This document shows, one piece after another, positions 1-6,835 of a stretch of 13,768 nucleotides of DNA. A program made the position numbers and the translations under genes. The DNA is from Micavibrio_B sp048498395 (GTDB lineage: Bacteria; Pseudomonadota; Alphaproteobacteria; Micavibrionales; Micavibrionaceae). Within the stretch, counting starts at the first letter, position 1, and each line of letters opens with the position of its first letter. The stretch covers positions 1 through 13,768 of the forward strand of contig JBEHYB010000068.1 of assembly GCA_048498395.1 (NCBI GenBank), in the 5' to 3' direction. The notes beneath the pieces are model-generated. The model saw nothing but the letters and a program-made list of their open reading frames with translations, did no database searches and was not told the DNA's origin.

Positions 1-1
1 A

Positions 2-214
2 TCCGCGGACGTTCAGGCCTACCTCTCCACTTTACCGGCTCTCGAGCATGAACGGATCAGGAAATCTCTGAATGAAGCCATGGCAGCCCTCTCCTCCTAT
101 AAAACAGCTCTGGAGAGCGAAGCCGAAGGACTGAAAGCGCAGATTGAACAGAACCTCCAGGCTTCGAATGCCTGCCTTACTTACAACAATACACCACGCA
201 AAAGCCGCACTTAA
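2..214 (+). CDS. C-terminal fragment of a small helical protein, possibly FlgN-like (partial, 5' end outside window)
   Basis: An open frame enters from the left edge and ends at TAA 212-214, giving the last 70 residues. The segment looks almost wholly alpha-helical, with heptad-like Leu/Ala spacing and many Glu, Lys and Gln residues, and ends in a basic tail (TPRKSRT). The stop lies 20 bp before the FlgN-like gene, in the same direction as flgK-flgL, so it is very likely part of the same flagellar operon. The pattern of a charged helical hairpin followed by a short Tyr-containing tail resembles the C-terminus of FlgN-type export chaperones. This is a pattern judgement, not a firm homology call, because the N-terminal half is missing. 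A different flagellar accessory protein is possible. I am sure of the reading frame and unsure of the function. Confidence 0.6.
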   Translation, partial: SADVQAYLSTLPALEHERIRKSLNEAMAALSSYKTALESEAEGLKAQIEQNLQASNACLTYNNTPRKSRT

Positions 215-234
215 AAATCATTGGGGATTTTAAT

Positions 235-627
235 ATGAGCCAGGCACTCCACTCACACCGCTCCACACCTTCCGAAGACCAGCTGATGAAATTCCTGGAA
301 ACGTCGCAGGACCTTTTCAGCCTCGTCCAGCACGAAAACGCCATTCTTCTGAAAGAAGGCATGCTGAGTTTCGAAGCCTATATCGCCCGCAAGGTCGATC
401 TGATGCAGGGCTTCGAGAAAGAGGCACAGAACTTGCTAAATACTATCTCAGTCGAGAAAAGCGCATCTCCGAACGCCCAGCAGGTGCTGGTCGAGGAAGT
501 GAAGCGGATCCGGGATGCCCTGCATATCAATTCAATGCATCAGATCCAGATGCTGCGGAAAAAGGCCCTGCGGGAAGAAAACAATTTAGGCCGTGTTGAA
601 ACGGGAAGTGAAAGCGTATGTCATTAG
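235..627 (+). CDS. flgN: FlgN-like flagellar export chaperone (putative)
   Basis: A 130-residue, highly helical, charged cytoplasmic protein with no signal peptide or membrane segment. Residues about 15-70 hold a helix with the Glu-Asn-x-x-Leu-Leu and Lys-x-x-Leu spacing seen in FlgN chaperones. A second long helix covers about 80-118. FlgN proteins are usually about 130-160 residues, bind the C-termini of FlgK and FlgL, and deliver them to the type III flagellar export gate. The ATG at 235 has a Shine-Dalgarno-like ggggat at 223-228. The gene overlaps flgK by 10 bp (flgK ATG at 618, this stop at 625-627), which implies translational coupling to its likely client. FlgN sequences diverge strongly, so the call rests on size, helical pattern and position directly before flgK-flgL. 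Confidence 0.65.
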   Translation: MSQALHSHRSTPSEDQLMKFLETSQDLFSLVQHENAILLKEGMLSFEAYIARKVDLMQGFEKEAQNLLNTISVEKSASPNAQQVLVEEVKRIRDALHINSMHQIQMLRKKALREENNLGRVETGSESVCH

Positions 628-2333
628 GTTTCGCCCTTGATGTGACCCTTCGGGGTCTGATGTCCACCAGCAGCAAGATCCAGGTGGTGTCGCAAAACAT
701 CACCAATGCTGACAAGGCTGGCTATACACGCAAGGAAGCAACTGACACTTACCTGACGACGAACGCGGGCACGGTTCCGTTCAAGATTAACATTACCGGC
801 TCGACCGATAATTACCTGACGAAATCCCTTGTCGGCGATGTCGGCACGATGGGCAAGAACAAGGCGATCAGCGAACTGCTGGAATATTACAGCAGCCAGC
901 TCGGCGCGACAGACGGCAGCAACACGATGTCGAGCGAGCTGAACGATCTCTATGGGGCCCTGCAACAGCTCTCCGTCAGCCCGGAAACGCTCGCCAACAA
1001 AACCGAAGCCGTCCAGATCGCCTCGAACCTGGCCGACTCCTTACGCAATCTCTCTGGCGATATCCAGGAACTGCGCATTCAGGCCGACCAGAAAATCAGC
1101 GATAACGTCACAACGGTGAATAATACCGTTCAGCAGCTTTACCAGATCAACCAGAACATCAATTCCGGCAATCTCAGCGACAGCCAGATGGCGGAATACA
1201 TGGATCAGCGCGCCGCGGCTTTGCAGACGCTGGCGCAAAGCATGGATATTCAATACTACGTGACATCGAGCAACCAGCTGCAGATCTTCACCGGCGGCGG
1301 CCAGCCGCTCCTGCTGTCCCAGGCTTTCCCGATCAGCTATGCGCCGACGACGAACGTCAATTCCGGCACCGTGTTCCAGCCGATCATGCTGAACGGCGTT
1401 GATATCACGAACCAGATTGCAAACGGCGAGCTTGCCGGCAACATTGAAATTCGCGACAAGACACTGGTCGACGAGCAAGCCAAGCTCGACCAGTTTGCGA
1501 CCGTTCTCAAAACCCAGATGAACACGCTTTTGAACAAAGGCTCTTCGCTTCCACCGCAAACGACACTGACCGGCAGCCTGACAGGTCTGACAGGCACATC
1601 GGCTATATCGGGGACTGGCACTTTGCGCGTTGCCATTGTCAATAATTCGGGCGTTCTGCAAAATTATGCGGATATCAACCTGTCAACGATCACGGATGTT
1701 AACGGACTTCTGACAGCATTGAACGCAATCCCGAACATGTCCGCCTCCCTTAACGCAAGCGGCTCGCTCGTCATGACATCGACGCTCTCGGGCTCCGGTG
1801 TTGCCCTGAATGAAATGAACAGCTCCATCGGCGGTGCCGGTGCCTCTTCATATTTCGGCATGCAGGATTTCTTTACAGGCACAAGCGCCGCGACACTTAA
1901 TGTAAGTTCGAGTCTGCTCGCGAACCCGAACTTTCTTTCAACAGGCGCGCTGAGCTCTGGCACGATCGCTGCCGGTGATAACGTCATCACCCGCGGCGAC
2001 GGCTCGACCGCTCTTGCCATGGCGCAGATTATTAAAACGAACGTACCGTTCTCGGCTGCGGGTAATTTCAGCGCACAGAGCAACACGCTCAGCCGCTATA
2101 TCGAGGCTTTCATGGCGGACGGTTCCACCAAGGCAAGCCTTGCCGACTCCCAATATGAAGCGGCGAATGCCGTCTATACGCAGACGAAAGCGACACTTGA
2201 GAATAAATCGGGCGTTAACGTCGACGAGGAAACCAGCAAAATGCTTGAGCTGCAGAACGCTTACCAGACATCCGCGAAGATGATTTCGACCATTCGCGAT
2301 ATGTTCGACGCGCTGCTCGCGGCCATCAGATAG
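618..2333 (+). CDS. flgK: Flagellar hook-associated protein 1 (FlgK)
   Basis: A 571-residue secreted structural protein that forms the first junction ring between hook and filament. The N-terminal rod/hook signature is at about 22-38 (SQNITNADKAGYTRKEA), the equivalent of the family's N-x-A-N-x-x-G-Y-x-R motif. The C-terminal helix at about 538-571 carries the typical D-E-E-x-x-x-M-L-x-L-Q-N-A-Y-Q-T-S-A pattern, which pairs with the N-terminal helix in the D0/D1 core. The middle (about 300-470) is rich in Ser, Thr, Gly and Asn and low in complexity, as expected for the variable outer domains. There is no Sec signal, consistent with export through the flagellar type III apparatus. The start is supported by a purine-rich gggaag at 602-607 and the overlap with the upstream chaperone gene. 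flgL follows after 14 bp. Confidence 0.96.
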   Translation: MSLGFALDVTLRGLMSTSSKIQVVSQNITNADKAGYTRKEATDTYLTTNAGTVPFKINITGSTDNYLTKSLVGDVGTMGKNKAISELLEYYSSQLGATDGSNTMSSELNDLYGALQQLSVSPETLANKTEAVQIASNLADSLRNLSGDIQELRIQADQKISDNVTTVNNTVQQLYQINQNINSGNLSDSQMAEYMDQRAAALQTLAQSMDIQYYVTSSNQLQIFTGGGQPLLLSQAFPISYAPTTNVNSGTVFQPIMLNGVDITNQIANGELAGNIEIRDKTLVDEQAKLDQFATVLKTQMNTLLNKGSSLPPQTTLTGSLTGLTGTSAISGTGTLRVAIVNNSGVLQNYADINLSTITDVNGLLTALNAIPNMSASLNASGSLVMTSTLSGSGVALNEMNSSIGGAGASSYFGMQDFFTGTSAATLNVSSSLLANPNFLSTGALSSGTIAAGDNVITRGDGSTALAMAQIIKTNVPFSAAGNFSAQSNTLSRYIEAFMADGSTKASLADSQYEAANAVYTQTKATLENKSGVNVDEETSKMLELQNAYQTSAKMISTIRDMFDALLAAIR

Positions 2334-2347
2334 ATAAGGAGGATTAA

Positions 2348-3253
2348 ATGGTAAATCGCATTGCAACTTTTACATCGACCGATCGATTGATCACCGACAA
2401 TATGCGCCTCCAGTCTGCACTGGCCGACACCCAGACGCAGTTATCGACCGGCTTGAAATCGCTGACTTATAAAGGCATCGCGAGCGAAACCCAGCGCCTG
2501 CTCAATGTCGAACGCAGCCAGGACGCGCTGAAAAGCTACAACACCAACGGCACGGTCGTCAGCGGCAATATCGACATCATGTATAACGCCGTCAATTCGA
2601 TGATCGATCTATCGAACAACTTCCTGACGACGCTGACCGCCTCATTGGGTGGTAACTTTCTCGATCCGCAGGTCGCGAAGAACCAGGCTGACATTCTTAT
2701 GAAGGAAATGGCCGGACTTCTTAATACGCAGTCCGCCGGACGTTACCTTTTCGGCGGCTCCGCGATCGATGTCCAGCCCGTCGACCTGACCGATCCCGCC
2801 TATGTCGCGCAGACATCGCCGTCGACAGCAGATACAAGCTATTATCAGGGCGACAATAAAATCCTGAACGTCCAGATGTCCGAGACCATGGTCGTGAATT
2901 ACGGCGTGACCGCCAACAATCCGGCGTTCGAACAGGCGCTGCGCGCGTTTAACCTCGTTTATAACAATCCGACCGATACAACGGCGATTGCCGAAGCCGC
3001 AGACCTGATGCGCGGCGCGATCGGCGACATGGCGAACGTATTGAGCGCGATCAGCACCAACTCGCGCACGGTCGACGACCAGAGCCTGCGCAATGAAGAA
3101 GATATTTCTGTCATGGATAATGTCGTCGCGAACATCAAGAAAGTCGATCTCGCCGGCACGACCGTGAAGCAGAAGGAACTTGAAACGCAGATTCAGGCTT
3201 CCTATTCTTCTTCGGTCGCCATTCTCAATCTGAAATTGTCGGATTACCTGTAA
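2348..3253 (+). CDS. flgL: Flagellar hook-associated protein 3 (FlgL), flagellin-like
   Basis: A 301-residue flagellin-fold protein forming the second junction ring, between FlgK and the filament. The N-terminal helix (about 10-60) has the FlgL/flagellin pattern ending in S-T-G-L-K-S, then Y-K-G-I-A and a Q-R-L-L segment. The signature GRYLFGGS is at about 131-138 and a Y-Y-Q-G-D-N motif near 166-171. The C-terminal helix (about 250-301) closes the D0/D1 core. Length matches alphaproteobacterial FlgL. A strong Shine-Dalgarno aaggagg at 2336-2342 fixes the ATG at 2348. This is the last gene of the flagellar unit: its stop at 3251-3253 is followed by a long palindromic repeat and then the convergent 3' end of ftsA. 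Confidence 0.96.
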   Translation: MVNRIATFTSTDRLITDNMRLQSALADTQTQLSTGLKSLTYKGIASETQRLLNVERSQDALKSYNTNGTVVSGNIDIMYNAVNSMIDLSNNFLTTLTASLGGNFLDPQVAKNQADILMKEMAGLLNTQSAGRYLFGGSAIDVQPVDLTDPAYVAQTSPSTADTSYYQGDNKILNVQMSETMVVNYGVTANNPAFEQALRAFNLVYNNPTDTTAIAEAADLMRGAIGDMANVLSAISTNSRTVDDQSLRNEEDISVMDNVVANIKKVDLAGTTVKQKELETQIQASYSSSVAILNLKLSDYL

Positions 3254-3261
3254 AGCAGCAC

Positions 3262-3333
3262 TGTCATCCTGAGCGTAAGCGAAGGATCTTGATGAAGCTG
3301 CACCTGGATCTTTCGCTTGCGCTCAAGATGACA
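3262..3333. repeat. Palindromic intergenic repeat, family 1 (27-bp arms)
   Basis: Arms 3262-3288 (starts TGTCATCCTGAGCG) and 3307-3333 (ends GATGACA) are inverted copies with 24 of 27 positions matching, separated by an 18-nt loop. In plus-strand RNA two of the three differences are G-U wobble pairs and one is a C-A mismatch. The arm resembles a REP-like intergenic motif beginning GTCATCCTGAG that I recall from many unrelated bacterial genomes; this is from memory, not a search. It sits between the convergent 3' ends of flgL and ftsA and could form a strong hairpin in either transcript, but neither side has a T-run, so it is not a standard intrinsic terminator. Confidence 0.88.
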
Positions 3334-3359
3334 AGAAACAACTTCACATCACTGATATA

Positions 3360-4640
3360 CTACCAGTTTTCTTTCAGCCACATTTTGACGCGCTGAAATA
3401 CGCTGCCGGCTTCGACGTTCGACATGATTTCGGCTGGCATTTCTTCCGTACGTTCCGTCACATAATGCATCAGTCCCGCCGTCGTCGCGAAAGCCGGGCC
3501 TGCGACCGCATCAGGCAGTCCCTGCAGTCTCATCGGGCGGCCAAGGCGTACCTGCTTATCGAGTACCAGTTGCGCAAGCTCGCGAAGCCCCGCGACCTGG
3601 CTTGCCCCGCCCGTCAACACGACACGGCGGCCCGCGACATGGGACAACCCAACATCATGAAGGCGCGTGCGCACCATTTCGAATGTTTCTTCGAGGCGCG
3701 GCTGAATAATGCTCACAAGGTAAGAACGCGGCACATGGTTCGGCGATGTATGGTCGTCTTCACCAAGCGGCGGAACGTCTAGCAAATCCTTGTCATCCGT
3801 CATCGTGGCGATCGCGCCGCCATATAAAGTCTTCAGACGTTCGGCGGCGATCAGGCTCGTGGTCAATCCCTTGGCGATATCGCTGGTGACATGCTGCCCG
3901 CCAACCGCGATCGCATCTGAATAGATCAGTTCCCTGCCCTGGAATACGGCGATCGATGTCGTGCCGCCGCCCATATCAATCACGGTACAACCGAGATCCA
4001 TCTCGTCATCGACCAGCGAGGCCAGCCCCGCCGCATAAGGCGAAGAACAAAGCGCAGTGATATCGAGATGTGAACTTTCGATGCAGCTCGCCATATTGCG
4101 CAGGCCGCCCATATTGCCGGTGACGAGATGCACGTCAACTTCCAGTGACTGTCCGTATAATCCGCGCGGTTCGCGGATGCCCTCATGGCCGTCGATACGG
4201 AAAGCGGTCGGGATCGTATGGATCAACTCGATACCATTTGATTCCGTCTGTTTGATCGCCTGGTCCTGCGCTTTGGCGAGCGCACGGCGTATATCGTTGT
4301 CGGTGATCGCCTCGCCCAGCACCTGCACATCGACGCGCATCAGGTGCGAACGCGTATGAATGGCCGGGACGTTAATGATAACTTCGCGCAAAGGATAACC
4401 GCGCGTGACTTCGGAGGCCATATGCTCGGCCGCATGCACTGCCTGACGGATTGAAGATTCCGCCGCATCGAGATCGACGATCGTGCCGGAACGAATACCT
4501 TGTGATGCCTGGTGGCCGATACCGATCAGGTCGATATTGCCGTTATCGTCTTTCACCTTGGCGATAAAACACGCGATCTTGCTCGACCCGATATCGAGCG
4601 CAGCGATCACTGAACCTTTAGGCTGTAATTTCTTCGCCAT
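3360..4640 (-). CDS. ftsA: Cell division protein FtsA
   Basis: A 426-residue actin-like ATPase that tethers FtsZ to the inner membrane and recruits later divisome proteins. Visible ATPase motifs are phosphate 1 at about 14-21 (ALDIGSSK), phosphate 2 at about 220-229 (VIDMGGGTTS) and the adenosine motif at about 340-353 (VVLTGGASQVAGLR). The 1C domain lies roughly at 95-175. The last residues, about 413-426 (SVFQRVKMWLKENW), form the amphipathic membrane-targeting helix. Length is normal. The start is the ATG at 4640; a gggga at 4653-4657, supplied by the repeat element, lies rather far upstream (12 nt) as a ribosome site. A 120-bp gap with a repeat separates it from ftsQ. No ftsZ follows: the next gene is convergent flgL. 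Confidence 0.97.
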   Translation of the reverse strand: MAKKLQPKGSVIAALDIGSSKIACFIAKVKDDNGNIDLIGIGHQASQGIRSGTIVDLDAAESSIRQAVHAAEHMASEVTRGYPLREVIINVPAIHTRSHLMRVDVQVLGEAITDNDIRRALAKAQDQAIKQTESNGIELIHTIPTAFRIDGHEGIREPRGLYGQSLEVDVHLVTGNMGGLRNMASCIESSHLDITALCSSPYAAGLASLVDDEMDLGCTVIDMGGGTTSIAVFQGRELIYSDAIAVGGQHVTSDIAKGLTTSLIAAERLKTLYGGAIATMTDDKDLLDVPPLGEDDHTSPNHVPRSYLVSIIQPRLEETFEMVRTRLHDVGLSHVAGRRVVLTGGASQVAGLRELAQLVLDKQVRLGRPMRLQGLPDAVAGPAFATTAGLMHYVTERTEEMPAEIMSNVEAGSVFQRVKMWLKENW

Positions 4641-4648
4641 ACTATACC

Positions 4649-4728
4649 GTCATCCCCGGCAGTGAGCCGCAGGCGAGCGTGAACGGGGATCCGGCATTAA
4701 CTGGATGCCCGCGCAAGGCGGGCATGAC
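4649..4728. repeat. Palindromic intergenic repeat, family 2 (double hairpin) between ftsQ and ftsA
   Basis: About 80 bp bounded by inverted ends GTCATCCCCG (4649-4658) and CGGGCATGAC (4719-4728), 9 of 10 complementary. Each half also folds alone: ATCCCCG 4652-4658 with CGGGGAT 4684-4690, and ATGCCCGC 4705-4712 with GCGGGCAT 4718-4725 around a 5-nt loop. It resembles interspersed elements with GTCAT-plus-CCCG ends that I recall from alphaproteobacterial intergenic regions. It fills most of the ftsQ-ftsA gap and ends 8 nt before the ftsA start codon, so it contributes to the ftsA leader RNA. Confidence 0.82.
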
Positions 4729-4760
4729 ACCGAAAAAATATCGCTCATTCATATTACGCA

Positions 4761-5615
4761 TCAGATATTCTTTTCCTTCTTATAAGCCGCTTCATATTTC
4801 TCGACTTCAGGAGACACAGTCTGAACGACGATCCTTAACGGATCGCGCAGATCGATTGCCTCGACCTGGCGGTCCATGATTTTTTCGCGGTCCTGCGCTT
4901 CGACGAGGCGCTTGATGGCAAGACCGGCATCTTCCTCCGGCAGGCGGACTGTAATTCCATTTTTCAGTTTGACATCCCAGCGGCGGTTGCCGATCCAGCG
5001 CGCGATCTCGACGCGATCGCGCAGGTCGGGTTCAGCCTGCACCATACCGATCAGCTCCGCGGCGTTCTGCGGAGCCTGATCGCCGGTAATCAGCATCATG
5101 TCGCTGAATTTCCCAAGATCCTTGTCGGTCAGCGTTACGCCTTCGGCATCGACCAGCGCCAGTTTATTGTCACGCTGGAAAATGGCGATCGGCTGACGTT
5201 CCTGAAGATGAATATAAATTGTGTCCGGCAGGCGACGCTCGACCGTGGCGGCCTTGACCCATGACAGGCTGACTGCCTTCTGCTGTATGTCGGTTAAGTC
5301 ATAAGAAAAAATGGATGTATTTTTTTGAATGCCGAGCAGGCTTTTCAGTTCTGCGCGATCGGTATTGACACGGCCTTCAATCATCACGTTGCGGACATTA
5401 AATCCCGCATCGGCGGTTTTCTCGTGGAATGAATTGACCGTGCGCGCTTCGGTACGGTTCATCCAGCCTGAATGCGCCACCGCATAAAATCCGTAAGAAA
5501 CCGTTCCAAGAATGACCAGCGCAACGCAGGCGCGCTTGGTATAGAAAATCAGGCGCGCAGTTTTTCCTGCACGGCGCTTGAGGATGGTTGTTCGGCGTGT
5601 GCCGGGTCCTGACAT
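4761..5615 (-). CDS. ftsQ: Cell division protein FtsQ
   Basis: A bitopic inner-membrane divisome protein of 284 residues from the chosen ATG. It has a basic cytoplasmic tail (about 1-28, many Arg and Lys), one transmembrane helix at about 29-46, a POTRA domain at about 72-143 ending in the family pattern W-V-K-x-A-x-V-x-R-R-L-P-D-T-I-x-I, and a periplasmic beta domain up to about 255. FtsQ links FtsL and FtsB to the rest of the divisome. The frame also stays open to a TTG at 5642, which would add 9 residues. I prefer ATG 5615, though neither start has a clear Shine-Dalgarno. Either way the start lies inside the 3' end of ddl, with a 67-bp overlap from the ATG, so translation is probably coupled. 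Confidence 0.93.
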   Translation of the reverse strand: MSGPGTRRTTILKRRAGKTARLIFYTKRACVALVILGTVSYGFYAVAHSGWMNRTEARTVNSFHEKTADAGFNVRNVMIEGRVNTDRAELKSLLGIQKNTSIFSYDLTDIQQKAVSLSWVKAATVERRLPDTIYIHLQERQPIAIFQRDNKLALVDAEGVTLTDKDLGKFSDMMLITGDQAPQNAAELIGMVQAEPDLRDRVEIARWIGNRRWDVKLKNGITVRLPEEDAGLAIKRLVEAQDREKIMDRQVEAIDLRDPLRIVVQTVSPEVEKYEAAYKKEKNI

Positions 5616-6535
5616 GTCGCGGTTTCCACTAGATGAGCGCAAAGCCCTGAAAAAGATAAGCCATTATATACGACCTGAGACGGTCCTATAGATTCCGGGG
5701 TACACCCTGGCTGCGTATTGATCTCGAGGAAGCAAAGACCCTGTACGCCCTTGCTGTCATCGAAACGAAAATCGCAGCGGGCCAACCCGCGGCATCCGAC
5801 AACTTTATACACGGCCTCCGCATATTCCAAGGCCTTATTATAGACATCCTGAGGAATTTTGGCGGGCATTACGGTTTCGGTTCTGGTGTCGTGATATTTG
5901 GCTTCGTAATCGAAAAACCGCGTATGGGAAATGATCTCGGTCACGGCCTGCGCCTTGCCGTCAAGAATGGCAATGGTAAGTTCGCGGCCCGGAATATATT
6001 CCTCAACCAGCGCTTCCTCACCGAAGGTCCATGTCTCGGCATCGATCGGCGGCTGGTTGTCATGTTCAAGAATAATACGCACGCCGACTGACGATCCTTC
6101 CTGAACCGGCTTCACGACATAGGGCGGAGCCATGACCTTGCGGTTCATGATGTCTTCCATCGACGCGACGCGACCTTTCGCGACCGGCACGCCGACCGAA
6201 CTAACCATGCGCTTGCAGACATCCTTGTTCATCGCAATGGCTGACGCGAGAACACCGGAATGTGTATAAGGAATACCAAGCATCTCAAGCACGCCCTGAA
6301 CGATGCCGTCTTCCCCGCCGCGTCCGTGCAGGTTGTTGAAGATAGCGTCCGGTGCCGGAGTCAACGCTTTAACCAGCGCATTCAAATCCTTATGGACATC
6401 GATTGTTTTGACATTGTAACCAGCTTCCTTGAGCGCGGCCTCGACGGCCTTGCCCTTGGTGAGCGAGACTTCGCGTTCGGCGGACCATCCGCCAAGCAGA
6501 AGGGCAACGGTTTTTTGTGTCGGTTGAGATGTCAT
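5549..6535 (-). CDS. ddl: D-alanine--D-alanine ligase
   Basis: A cytoplasmic ATP-grasp enzyme of 328 residues that joins two D-alanines for the pentapeptide stem. Motifs: N-terminal LLLGGWSAEREVSL (12-25), HGRGGEDG (70-77), the ATP-binding KPVQEGSSVGV (142-152), CDFR (254-257) and the metal-binding EINTQPGCTPES (271-282). These are the expected Ddl residues. The C-terminus runs about 20 residues past the usual end (roughly 309-328, hydrophilic). This tail is encoded in the stretch overlapping ftsQ and is probably of little catalytic importance. The ATG at 6535 is preceded by AGGA about 8 nt upstream. An intrinsic terminator ends 20 nt before the start codon and a candidate promoter overlaps it, so ddl-ftsQ-ftsA may be a separate transcription unit. 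Confidence 0.96.
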   Translation of the reverse strand: MTSQPTQKTVALLLGGWSAEREVSLTKGKAVEAALKEAGYNVKTIDVHKDLNALVKALTPAPDAIFNNLHGRGGEDGIVQGVLEMLGIPYTHSGVLASAIAMNKDVCKRMVSSVGVPVAKGRVASMEDIMNRKVMAPPYVVKPVQEGSSVGVRIILEHDNQPPIDAETWTFGEEALVEEYIPGRELTIAILDGKAQAVTEIISHTRFFDYEAKYHDTRTETVMPAKIPQDVYNKALEYAEAVYKVVGCRGLARCDFRFDDSKGVQGLCFLEINTQPGCTPESIGPSQVVYNGLSFSGLCAHLVETATCQDPAHAEQPSSSAVQEKLRA

Positions 6536-6554
6536 GGGGAAAATCCTGATAAAT

Positions 6555-6588
6555 AAAAGGCAAAATCGATCTCTCGATTATGCCTTTT
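6555..6588 (-). terminator. Intrinsic terminator between the 60-codon ORF and ddl
   Basis: Arms AAAAGGCA (6555-6562) and TGCCTTTT (6581-6588) pair exactly. An inner stem AATCGA (6564-6569) with TCGATT (6574-6579) closes on a 4-nt loop, with one A-A mismatch between the two stems. Read on the minus strand, the stem ends in CCTTTT followed by ATTT, a usable U-tract; on the plus strand it is followed by only one more T. It lies 35 nt beyond the stop of the 60-codon ORF and 20 nt before the ddl start codon. Function as a terminator is inferred from structure only. Confidence 0.72.
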
Positions 6589-6605
6589 TCAAATTCAGTA
6601 TTCAA
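6577..6605 (-). promoter_or_regulatory. Candidate sigma-70-type promoter for ddl-ftsQ-ftsA
   Basis: On the minus strand a -35-like TTGAAT (6600-6605, four of six consensus positions) is followed after exactly 17 bp by a -10-like CATAAT (6577-6582, five of six). The predicted start is near 6571-6569, leaving a leader of about 35 nt before the ddl ATG that contains the AGGA ribosome site. The -10 box lies in the terminator stem, so terminator and promoter share DNA. Inferred from consensus match only; short AT-rich matches can occur by chance. Confidence 0.35.
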
Positions 6606-6622
6606 AGAAAATAGTGAAATTA

Positions 6623-6805
6623 TCAGCGCGGAATAACGCTCGGATAAACCGTGTTCCGAAAACCGTCATAGGCTTTCGCGCCAAGCTCGCACCCCTTATC
6701 GATTCCGGCTTTGACGACCAGCGACGTTGCGCCAAGTCCGGCGGCGACCGCAAAAGCCAGAACCACCGCGCTCAAGGCACCGGACTTATTTTGTACTTCA
6801 CTCAT
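6623..6805 (-). CDS. 60-residue predicted membrane microprotein, function unknown
   Basis: I do not recognise this protein. A short polar N-terminus (about 1-8) is followed by a hydrophobic Ala, Val, Leu and Gly-rich stretch at about 9-31 that could be a single transmembrane helix. After it comes a polar segment with Lys, Asp and Glu, one Cys at 39, and a tail ending near Val-Ile-Pro-Arg. An uncleaved signal anchor is as likely as a signal peptide. A strong Shine-Dalgarno AAGGGAG (6812-6818), 6 nt before the ATG, supports translation. The gene is followed 35 nt later by an intrinsic terminator, as for a genuine gene end. It lies between murB and ddl in the dcw cluster, where no gene is usual, so an envelope role is possible but unproven. 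A plus-strand frame over the same bases has only a GTG start and no good ribosome site. Confidence 0.62.
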   Translation of the reverse strand: MSEVQNKSGALSAVVLAFAVAAGLGATSLVVKAGIDKGCELGAKAYDGFRNTVYPSVIPR

Positions 6806-6811
6806 TTGAAA

Positions 6812-6818
6812 CTCCCTT
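6812..6818 (-). promoter_or_regulatory. Shine-Dalgarno site of the 60-codon ORF
   Basis: AAGGGAG on the minus strand, 6 nt before the ATG at 6805. It is clearly better than the ribosome sites of murB, murC and murD in this window, and it is the main reason for calling this small ORF a gene. Confidence 0.65.
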
Positions 6819-6835
6819 AATTATTATATTTGGGA

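Noticed and set aside
1041..1661. 206-codon minus-strand open frame opposite flgK
   Set aside because: It lies wholly opposite the well-supported flgK coding region, has no recognisable domain, and reads as a codon-bias shadow.
6390..6605. 71-codon minus-strand frame over the start of ddl
   Set aside because: It runs through the terminator hairpin and then out of frame through ddl. No ribosome site or recognisable domain.
6614..6820. 68-codon plus-strand frame covering the 60-codon minus-strand ORF
   Set aside because: It begins with GTG, lacks a good ribosome site and gives a basic low-complexity product. The minus-strand frame has ATG, a strong Shine-Dalgarno and a following terminator.
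6823..6828. TATAAT on the minus strand before the 60-codon ORF as a -10 box
   Set aside because: Only 4 nt from the Shine-Dalgarno, so the RNA would begin at or past it, and no -35 lies at the right distance.
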